Part shown: positions 1-5,209 of the stretch, in pieces
Position numbering within the stretch: position 1 is the stretch's first letter
How the letters are laid out: every line of letters begins with the position of its first letter
Assembly: GCA_945957225.1 (NCBI GenBank)
Contig: CAMFKK010000209.1
Location: 1-5,209 of the forward strand
Reading direction: 5' to 3'
Length of the DNA: 5,209 nucleotides
Source of the DNA: an uncultured Sphingobacteriia bacterium
GTDB taxonomy: Bacteria > Bacteroidota > Bacteroidia > Chitinophagales > Chitinophagaceae
The notes under the pieces: generated by a model
What the model saw: only the letters and a program-made list of their open reading frames with translations
Told to the model about the DNA's origin: nothing
Database searches by the model: none
Translations under genes and position numbers: made by a program

Positions 1-10
1 AATTGTAACA

Positions 11-2767
11 ATGGCACAAGCAAAAAAAGCCGTCAAGTACGTCTATTCTTTTGGCGGTGGTAAAGCAGATGGAAATGAATCCATGAAGAATCTTTTAGGT
101 GGCAAAGGTGCCAACCTAGCAGAAATGGCCGGTCATCCCAAACTCAAACTTCCTGTACCTCCAGGATTCACTATTACTACAGAAGTATGTACCTATTATT
201 ATCAGAACAAGAAAAAATATCCCCCGGTTTTGCAAGCTCAATTGCAGAAAGCTTTATCAGAAGTAGAAAAATTGATTGGCAAAAAATTTGGCGACGTAAA
301 TAATCCATTATTGGTTTCAGTAAGATCCGGTGCGCGTAAATCTATGCCAGGTATGATGGAAACCGTATTGGATATTGGCTTAAATGAAAAAACCATTGAA
401 GGAGTAATCAAACAGTCTGGTGACGCACGTTTTGCCTATGACGCCTATAGAAGGTTAATCATGATGTATGCCGATGTGGTAATGGAAAAAGCAGGTGGCA
501 TTGAAGTAAAAAATGGCAAAGGCATTCGTAAAGTATTGGATGAAAAGTTAGAAAAAATCAAACATAAAAATGGCTACCAGTTTGATACCGACTTAAAAGT
601 AGATGAACTAAAAGCACTTGTAAAGGACTTTAAAGCAACCGTATTAAAAGTGTTGGGCAAACCATTCCCAGAAGACCCATTTGAACAATTATGGGGTAGC
701 ATTGGTGCGGTATTTAGTAGCTGGAGTGGTAAGCGCGCCATTGAATACAGAAGAATTGAAAAAATTCCTGATGAATGGGGTACTGCCGTAAACGTACAAG
801 CCATGGTTTTTGGTAACATGGGTGATACCAGTGCAACTGGTGTAGCATTTACAAGGAATCCAGGTAATGGTGAAAATAAATTCTACGGAGAATACTTATT
901 AAATGCACAGGGTGAAGACGTAGTAGCTGGTATTCGCACACCTGCACCCGTGAATGAATACTCCAAAAATGATCAGAGCAAACACTTACCTACATTGGAA
1001 AAAACCATGCCAACAGTGTACAAAGAATTGTTTACTATTCAGTCTAAACTGGAAAAGCACTACAAAGACATGCAGGATATTGAGTTTACTATTGAAAAAG
1101 GAAAACTCTATATGTTGCAATGCAGAATTGGTAAACGAAATGGTATTGCTGCAGTGAAGATTGCGTCAGATATGTACAATGAAAAAATTATTGACGCCAA
1201 AGCTGCCGTGATGCGTGTAGGACCCAATCAGTTGGTAGAATTATTACTACCCATGTTGGATCCAAAAATTCAAGCAGCTACTAAGCCTATTGCTAAAGGA
1301 TTGCCAGCAGGACCAGGTGGTGCCAAAGGCCGTGTAGTATTTAGTTCCAATGATGCAGTTGAATGGGCAAGCAAGGGTGAAAAAGTAATCTTGGTTAGAG
1401 AAGAAACTTCTCCTGAAGACGTAGACGGTATGCATAAATCTCAAGCCATTTTAACTACAAAGGGAGGCATGACATCTCACGCTGCATTGGTGGCCCGTGG
1501 TTGGGGTAAGTGTTGTATTGTTGGCTGCGCCGATATAGAAATCCATAGCGAGACCAAGTCTTTTAAAGCCAATGACGGAACATTTATCAAAGAAGGAGAT
1601 TGGATTAGTTTAGATGGAACCAAAGGTTTGGTATATCATGGAAGTATGCCATTGGTAGACATTGATATTGATAAGAATCAGGCTTATAAAAACTTAATGA
1701 AGCTGGTAGACAAAGTAAAAGTATTGGGAGTACGCACCAATGCTGAAACACCCAATGACGCCGCACAAGGTTTGAAATTTGGTGCAGAAGGAATTGGCTT
1801 ATTCCGCACAGAACATATGTTTTATGGAGAAGGAAGTGATGAACCACTGTTCTTGTTGCGCAAGATGATTGTGAGCAAAACAGAAAAAGAAAGAAGGGTA
1901 GCATTAAATGACCTTAGCAAATTTGTAAAGAAAGACGTAAAAGCCACATTGCTTACCATGCAAGGCTTGCCTGTTACTTTCCGTTTATTGGATCCACCAT
2001 TGCATGAATTTGTGCCACATGATTCAGCCAAATTGCATCAACTAAGTAAAGAGTTAGGCATTAGTATGAGTTTGCTGAAAAGAAGGGTTTTGGCTTTGCA
2101 TGAAAACAACCCAATGCTAGGTCACCGTGGTGTTCGCTTAGGCATTAGTTATCCAGAGATTACTGAAATGCAGATCAGGGCCATCTTAGAAGCTACTGCT
2201 GAGCTCATCATTTCTGGTAAGAAAGCATTGCCTGAAATTATGGTACCTGTTACTTGTACTGTAAATGAATTGGTACATCAGAAAGCCATTGTAGACAGGG
2301 TATACCAAGAAGTTTGTGAAAAAACCAAACTGAAAAAAATCCCTTATCTCTATGGCACCATGATTGAAATTCCAAGAGCGGCATTAAAGGCAGAGAAAAT
2401 GGCTACAGTGGCAGATTTCTTCAGCTTTGGTACCAATGACTTAACACAAATGAGTTTTGGCTTTAGCCGTGATGATATTGGCGGATTCTTGCCTAATTAC
2501 CTAGATCAGAAAATCTTGGAAGACGATCCATTCCAAACCATTGATCAAGAAGGTGTGGGTGAATTAATCAAATTTGGTACAGAACGCGGACGCAGCACCA
2601 AACCCAATCTAAAAGTGGGGATCTGTGGTGAACATGGAGGTGATGCTGAGAGTGTGATGTTCTGTCACAGAATTGGTTTGAACTATGTTAGTTGTTCTCC
2701 GTTCCGTGTGCCCATTGCCCGTCTGGCTGCGGCACAGGCTGCCCTATTATTCCCAAGGAAAAAATAG
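11..2767 (+). CDS. ppdK: Pyruvate, phosphate dikinase (PPDK), complete
   Basis: This cytoplasmic enzyme interconverts pyruvate + ATP + Pi and PEP + AMP + PPi, at the glycolysis/gluconeogenesis branch point. The 918-residue product shows the full family architecture. The N-terminal ATP-grasp part (about 20-395) has GGKGANLAEM at 30-39, SVRSGARKSMPGMMET at 103-118 and GEYLLNAQGEDVVAGIRTP at 293-311. The swivelling phosphohistidine domain (about 425-545) has GGMTSHAALVARG with catalytic His490. The C-terminal PEP/pyruvate barrel (about 555-915) has GIGLFRTEHMF around Arg599, SFGTNDLTQ at 805-813 and GICGEHGG with catalytic Cys872. The GGMTSH motif, the RTEHMF motif and the C-terminal GEHGG separate it from PEP synthase and PTS enzyme I. 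At 918 residues it is a little longer than the roughly 875 of the well-studied clostridial enzyme, with the excess spread over small insertions. The start is the ATG after an A-rich leader without a Shine-Dalgarno sequence; only 10 bases of upstream DNA are present, so its promoter is not visible. The gene looks intact, with no frameshift or missing catalytic residue. Confidence 0.98.
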   Translation: MAQAKKAVKYVYSFGGGKADGNESMKNLLGGKGANLAEMAGHPKLKLPVPPGFTITTEVCTYYYQNKKKYPPVLQAQLQKALSEVEKLIGKKFGDVNNPLLVSVRSGARKSMPGMMETVLDIGLNEKTIEGVIKQSGDARFAYDAYRRLIMMYADVVMEKAGGIEVKNGKGIRKVLDEKLEKIKHKNGYQFDTDLKVDELKALVKDFKATVLKVLGKPFPEDPFEQLWGSIGAVFSSWSGKRAIEYRRIEKIPDEWGTAVNVQAMVFGNMGDTSATGVAFTRNPGNGENKFYGEYLLNAQGEDVVAGIRTPAPVNEYSKNDQSKHLPTLEKTMPTVYKELFTIQSKLEKHYKDMQDIEFTIEKGKLYMLQCRIGKRNGIAAVKIASDMYNEKIIDAKAAVMRVGPNQLVELLLPMLDPKIQAATKPIAKGLPAGPGGAKGRVVFSSNDAVEWASKGEKVILVREETSPEDVDGMHKSQAILTTKGGMTSHAALVARGWGKCCIVGCADIEIHSETKSFKANDGTFIKEGDWISLDGTKGLVYHGSMPLVDIDIDKNQAYKNLMKLVDKVKVLGVRTNAETPNDAAQGLKFGAEGIGLFRTEHMFYGEGSDEPLFLLRKMIVSKTEKERRVALNDLSKFVKKDVKATLLTMQGLPVTFRLLDPPLHEFVPHDSAKLHQLSKELGISMSLLKRRVLALHENNPMLGHRGVRLGISYPEITEMQIRAILEATAELIISGKKALPEIMVPVTCTVNELVHQKAIVDRVYQEVCEKTKLKKIPYLYGTMIEIPRAALKAEKMATVADFFSFGTNDLTQMSFGFSRDDIGGFLPNYLDQKILEDDPFQTIDQEGVGELIKFGTERGRSTKPNLKVGICGEHGGDAESVMFCHRIGLNYVSCSPFRVPIARLAAAQAALLFPRKK

Positions 2768-2774
2768 GCAGGTC

Positions 2775-2792
2775 ACTGTTTGAAAAAACAGT
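2775..2792 (+). other. Small hairpin with GAAA tetraloop downstream of ppdK
   Basis: A perfect 7-bp inverted repeat, ACTGTTT (2775-2781) and AAACAGT (2786-2792), encloses the loop GAAA, which is a GNRA-type tetraloop in RNA. It lies 7 bases after the ppdK stop and 7 bases before the left arm of the main terminator. Only a short T run follows, so it is unlikely to terminate alone. It may instead stabilise the 3' end of the ppdK mRNA. That role is inferred; the pairing is seen directly. Confidence 0.5.
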
Positions 2793-2799
2793 TTAATGG

Positions 2800-2829
2800 A
2801 TCCCCGGTTGTTGAAACCGGGGATTTTTT
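2800..2829 (+). terminator. Intrinsic terminator of ppdK
   Basis: A perfect 10-bp stem, ATCCCCGGTT (2800-2809) and AACCGGGGAT (2815-2824), with a 5-base loop GTTGA, is followed by a run of T's (2824-2829). This is a textbook rho-independent terminator for plus-strand transcription, 32 bases after the ppdK stop. On the minus strand the stem is followed by ATTAAAC rather than a T-run, so it is not clearly bidirectional. The last T's overlap the stop codon of the convergent gene. Confidence 0.9.
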
Positions 2830-4186
2830 ATTGCCTATTCAACCATTCCGTTGGTACAGGAATAATGCAAATATTCATGGTTCTATTATCTGCCGATAAC
2901 ATGGCCGATTCAATCTGAATCTTGGTACCATCTGGACTCATAGTTGGATGAGGATGATCTGCTGCAGATGTTTTATGACCCGTACTCAGCATTTTCATTT
3001 CACGGGTCTTTCTATCTATCAAATAAATACTTCTACTAAAGTCATCGCCAACGGCCCATCTGCCATCTGGTGATCCACTTACATGCCAAAGTCCGCTACC
3101 ACTGGGCGTTTGACCCACAATGCTCATTTCTCTGGTTCTTAAATTGACAATCCCCAATCCTGTTGGTTTTTCTCTGGTACCAGAAATTCCCCAAGCTGCT
3201 TCTTGACCCGGATTAGCTCCTCCCACTGCTGTTCCTGCAGCATGATTGGCACTGGTATTGGGAATGGGTCTATGTCCCATAATGGCTATTGCAACCTCGT
3301 CTTTTGAAATCACTGCTTCATGTGTTACCCATTCGTGATCCGCTTCAGGATACAATGGTCTTAAACCAGAACCGTCTGCTAAAACAGTCCAAGTTCGCTG
3401 GGGCGATTTTCCACCCGTCTCCCAACAAAACACAATTTCCCCAGCAACCCAAGGATTGGTTTGAATATGTCCAATTTGAAAAGGAACGGAGACCACATAT
3501 TTGGTTTCACCCGTCTTAACATTTAATGCGCCAATCCCAGAGGGACCTGCGCCCATATTACGCGGACCAAAATTGGATTCTAATTTGGTGCCCGGTTTCA
3601 AGTACTTAGCGGCAGCTTCTCTACTCACCCTAAAATATACCCAGTCTTCCATACCGTCTAAAGCCATATCGCCCCCGGCTCCCCATTCTTTAGGGGTTGT
3701 TCCGCAGACCCTTTGGTAATAAGCAGCTTCTTTTAATTTACCAGATTCACTGTCTTCAAATAATTTTTTTAAATCCACTTCTATCACTTGAACCGCTGCA
3801 TTTTTAGCTGTATCCCTCAACTTTGTTCCAGGTAAATATGGATTGCGCAAGAAATATAATTTCATAGACCTTCTGGCAATATTGAGCATGCCATTATAAC
3901 CTCCTTCAGTAACCTGAACTAAGTCACCAGTGGCTTCATTCACAGCCATGGCTTCTCCTTTAACCATACCAGAGCTAAAGATTAACCATTTGCCATCAGA
4001 AGTCCATTGATTATGGGTTTGATAAATTTTCCGATCTCCATGTGGTTGGCTGGTTAAAAAAATCAAATCAGTTCCAGTTACAGGGTCCTTGATGATTCTT
4101 TTTTCTGAGGGGAATCTTTTGCCAATCTGAGCCATTGTAGTAAAAACCAATAGGCAATAAAATGGCAGTAAGTACAATCGTTTCAT
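2828..4186 (-). CDS. Exported beta-propeller protein, oligogalacturonate lyase (PL22)-like
   Basis: The 452-residue product begins with a type I signal peptide (basic KR at 2-3, hydrophobic 4-17, likely cleavage after TMA at 17-19), so it should be exported. There is no lipobox. The mature part carries TolB/PD40-like propeller repeats: WTSDGKWLIFSS (61-72), a degenerate VISKDEVAIAI (292-302), GSPDGRWAVGDD (371-382) and MSPDGTKIQIES (416-427). The overall pattern, including KDPVTGTDLIFLT near the start, HEAVIS (289-294), LWHVSGSPDG (367-376) and a late HPHP (411-414), resembles oligogalacturonate lyases. Those enzymes are propellers that use histidines to bind a metal and cleave short, unsaturated pectin fragments. 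His240, His289, His368, His411 and His413 are candidate active-site residues by position only. It is longer than the roughly 390-residue cytoplasmic enterobacterial Ogl, and export also differs. No SusC/SusD pair or other carbohydrate enzyme is adjacent. It could instead be a non-catalytic TolB-like propeller. The ATG start, which gives a good signal peptide, lacks a Shine-Dalgarno sequence. Confidence 0.65.
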   Translation of the reverse strand: MKRLYLLPFYCLLVFTTMAQIGKRFPSEKRIIKDPVTGTDLIFLTSQPHGDRKIYQTHNQWTSDGKWLIFSSGMVKGEAMAVNEATGDLVQVTEGGYNGMLNIARRSMKLYFLRNPYLPGTKLRDTAKNAAVQVIEVDLKKLFEDSESGKLKEAAYYQRVCGTTPKEWGAGGDMALDGMEDWVYFRVSREAAAKYLKPGTKLESNFGPRNMGAGPSGIGALNVKTGETKYVVSVPFQIGHIQTNPWVAGEIVFCWETGGKSPQRTWTVLADGSGLRPLYPEADHEWVTHEAVISKDEVAIAIMGHRPIPNTSANHAAGTAVGGANPGQEAAWGISGTREKPTGLGIVNLRTREMSIVGQTPSGSGLWHVSGSPDGRWAVGDDFSRSIYLIDRKTREMKMLSTGHKTSAADHPHPTMSPDGTKIQIESAMLSADNRTMNICIIPVPTEWLNRQ

Positions 4187-4324
4187 ATAGCAATTTGAGA
4201 TGGAACCGGAACTCGGTTTTTAAAACTACTGGTAAAAATAAACCCTTGCATCCTGAAGCATCCTGTCTGATTGGCAAAAGGAGTAAACTGGTAGAAATGG
4301 TTATCTTAGTGATAAATTACCTAA
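4187..4324. promoter_or_regulatory. Divergent intergenic region between the propeller and membrane-protein genes
   Basis: These 138 bases separate two divergently transcribed genes and so should contain both promoters, but I could not place either with confidence. Two small structures are visible. One is an inverted repeat, AACCG (4204-4208), five bases, then CGGTT (4214-4218), in the leader of the minus-strand gene. The other is a direct repeat GCATCCTG at 4248-4255 and 4258-4265, a 10-base period close to one helical turn. TATCTTAG at 4302-4309 matches the Bacteroidota -7 pattern TAnnTTTG at five of six positions, but no TTG lies at the usual distance upstream. No tRNA or riboswitch fold is apparent. 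Confidence 0.4.
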
Positions 4325-4693
4325 ATGAGATTTATCTTAAAAACACTAATTACCGCTATTGCTGTGTTGGTAGCTGCTTATATTTTAGACGGGGTACATG
4401 TAAAAGATAGTATGACAGCGGTCTTGGTTGCTGCAGTATTGGGCTTATTAAACAGCTTTGTAAAACCCATATTAATTATCATTACCATACCCATCACCGT
4501 TTTTACACTTGGATTATTTCTACTTGTGATTAATGTGCTAATCATCAAATGGGTATCTGACCTAGTGCCCGGATTTAGGGTTGATGGTTGGGTCTATGCC
4601 CTGTTATTTAGTTTAGTGGTATCAATTGCAAGTTCACTTATGGAAAGTCTGGTGGGAACCAATCAGCCCCCACCAAATAATGAAAAATTTTAA
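4325..4693 (+). CDS. Small four-helix membrane protein, phage_holin_4_2 / YvlD family
   Basis: The 122-residue product is almost entirely hydrophobic, with four likely membrane segments at about 3-21, 31-52, 54-77 and 87-110, and a short polar tail (GTNQPPPNNEKF). The core signature of Pfam family Phage_holin_4_2 is clear: LGLLNSFVKPIL (39-50), an ITIPITVFTLGLFLLVINVLI stretch at 53-73, then a polar GFRVDGWVYAL loop leading into the last helix. The family is named from similarity to holins, but most members are chromosomal, conserved in free-living bacteria and have no proven lytic function. No endolysin or other phage gene is nearby, so a phage role is not supported. The ATG has no Shine-Dalgarno sequence. 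The gene ends 16 bases before the convergent arsC stop. Length and motif order are normal for the family. Confidence 0.9.
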   Translation: MRFILKTLITAIAVLVAAYILDGVHVKDSMTAVLVAAVLGLLNSFVKPILIIITIPITVFTLGLFLLVINVLIIKWVSDLVPGFRVDGWVYALLFSLVVSIASSLMESLVGTNQPPPNNEKF

Positions 4694-4709
4694 ACAAGGA
4701 TACCAGTAT

Positions 4710-5105
4710 CTATAATTCCAAAATCAGTTCTCTTACTTTGCCACTGATATAGTCACGGACTTCATTGAATTGATCTGATTCCATATACTTAGGATCTGGA
4801 ATTTGCCAATCCACAAAACGTTTGGCAGGCATCCAAGGGCACGCATCACCACAACCCATTGTTACAACCACGTCAAATGGAGCATACTGCTCCACTTCTT
4901 TCAAAGACTTGCTATCATGTGCGGAAAGTTCATATCCCAGTTCTTTCATGGCAGCTATAGCTTTGGGGTTTACCACACCACTTGGTTTACTTCCAGCACT
5001 ATAAGCTTCAATATTTCCCTCACCATGAATGAGTGCAAATGCCTGACTCATTTGACTTCTATTACTATTTTCAACACAGACAAACAGGAGTTTTTTCTTT
5101 GACAT
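4710..5105 (-). CDS. arsC: Arsenate reductase, LMW-phosphatase-fold (thiol-dependent)
   Basis: This enzyme reduces arsenate to arsenite in the cytoplasm so that an efflux pump can export it. From the ATG the product has 131 residues, the usual family size. The phosphatase-type loop CVENSNRS lies at 10-17 with nucleophile Cys10 and Arg16 (CX5R); AGSKPSG follows at 37-43, then VVTMGCGDACP (80-90) with Cys85 and Cys89, and the acid Asp104 in the IPDP segment. The N-terminal CX5R loop followed by the later cysteine pair separates it from plain tyrosine phosphatases and from the unrelated glutaredoxin-type ArsC of plasmid R773. The GCGDACP form has cysteines four residues apart, unlike the seven in S. 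aureus pI258 ArsC, so its electron donor is uncertain. An in-frame TTG one codon upstream (5106-5108) could extend it by one residue, but the ATG at 5103-5105 is preferred because it puts the nucleophile at position 10. No arsR, acr3 or arsB is within the window; sequence upstream of the gene is cut off in a repeat. Confidence 0.92.
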   Translation of the reverse strand: MSKKKLLFVCVENSNRSQMSQAFALIHGEGNIEAYSAGSKPSGVVNPKAIAAMKELGYELSAHDSKSLKEVEQYAPFDVVVTMGCGDACPWMPAKRFVDWQIPDPKYMESDQFNEVRDYISGKVRELILEL

Positions 5106-5114
5106 CAACCAGTA

Positions 5115-5136
5115 TTTAAATTGATTTTTTAAATTG
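5115..5136 (-). repeat. Direct repeat in the arsC leader
   Basis: The 9-base word TTTAAATTG occurs at 5115-5123 and again at 5128-5136 (CAATTTAAA on the arsC strand), 13 bases apart start to start, between the arsC start and the heptamer array. This AT-rich stretch is the natural place for an arsC promoter. The repeat could be an operator or an A-tract-like upstream element, or it could be chance in AT-rich DNA. No recognisable ArsR-type palindrome was found. Confidence 0.35.
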
Positions 5137-5154
5137 CAAATCCTTCAACTTTTT

Positions 5155-5209
5155 TTCACTCTTCACTCTTCACTCTTCACTCTTCACTCTTCACTCTTCA
5201 CTCTTCACT
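5155..5209. repeat. Heptanucleotide tandem repeat (CTTCACT)n, truncated by window edge
   Basis: Seven perfect copies of CTTCACT fill 5161-5209, preceded by a partial copy TTCACT (5155-5160). There are no mismatches within the array. A degenerate unit with one inserted base, CTTCAACT, lies just outside at 5143-5150. The array begins 49 bases upstream of the arsC ATG and continues to the last base of the window, so its true length is unknown. On the arsC strand the unit reads AGTGAAG. No coding frame through it is supported. Confidence 0.95.

Noticed and set aside
1605..2031. Reverse-strand open frames inside ppdK (1605-1904 and 1822-2031)
   Set aside because: They lie antisense to conserved PPDK sequence and show cysteine- and phenylalanine-rich compositions typical of shadow frames, with no recognisable domain.
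3289..3719. Plus-strand open frames inside the propeller gene
   Set aside because: They are antisense to a gene with a convincing signal peptide and repeat motifs, and they resemble no known protein.
4325..4693. Phage or prophage lysis module suggested by the holin family name
   Set aside because: No endolysin, spanin, structural or integrase gene is present, and this family is widespread as a chromosomal membrane protein.
4699..4710. GATAC-CA-GTATC palindrome between the membrane-protein gene and arsC as a bidirectional terminator
   Set aside because: The stem is only 4-5 bp, AT-rich, with too small a loop, and no T-run follows on either strand.
4803..5102. Plus-strand open frames antisense to arsC
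   Set aside because: The opposite strand encodes a clear ArsC with all its key residues; these frames are by-products.
5103..5108. TTG start for arsC one codon before the ATG
   Set aside because: The ATG directly after it gives the canonical Cys10 numbering and the extension adds one residue with no better ribosome binding site.
5113..5149. Bacteroidota-type promoter (TTG, about 20 bases, TAnnTTTG) for arsC on the minus strand
   Set aside because: A TTG with roughly 21-base spacing to TCAATTTA exists, but the -7 box matches only four of six defined bases in very AT-rich DNA.
5143..5209. Heptamer array as a CRISPR array
   Set aside because: Units are 7 bases and contiguous, with no spacers; this is a simple tandem repeat.

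Overview
The window is AT-rich chromosomal DNA, most likely from a member of the Bacteroidota. A Chitinophagaceae-like organism is a guess. The support is the style of the proteins, the lack of clear Shine-Dalgarno sequences before the starts I could inspect, and a secreted beta-propeller protein of a kind common in that phylum. No rRNA, tRNA, CRISPR array, transposase or integrase is visible. About 95% of the window is explained by four genes.

Layout: (1) 11-2767, plus strand, a complete pyruvate, phosphate dikinase gene (ppdK) that starts 10 bases into the window and ends at a strong intrinsic terminator (2800-2829). (2) 2828-4186, minus strand and convergent with ppdK, an exported beta-propeller protein that resembles the oligogalacturonate lyase (PL22) family. 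Its stop codon overlaps the T-tract of the ppdK terminator. (3) A 138-base divergent intergenic region, 4187-4324, which should hold the promoters of its two flanking genes. (4) 4325-4693, plus strand, a small four-helix membrane protein of the phage_holin_4_2 / YvlD type. (5) 4710-5105, minus strand and convergent with the membrane protein after only 16 bases, a thiol-dependent arsenate reductase of the low-molecular-weight phosphatase fold (arsC). (6) 5155-5209, a tandem array of the heptamer CTTCACT that runs off the right edge of the window.

The genes alternate in direction (+ - + -), so each is probably its own transcription unit here and they do not form a pathway. PPDK belongs to central metabolism (pyruvate/PEP interconversion), the propeller protein probably acts on pectin-derived or related sugars outside the cytoplasm, the small membrane protein has no defined function, and ArsC serves arsenic detoxification. 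I see no convincing undescribed system. The item most worth a second look is the heptamer array just upstream of arsC. The next is the identity and active site of the propeller protein.
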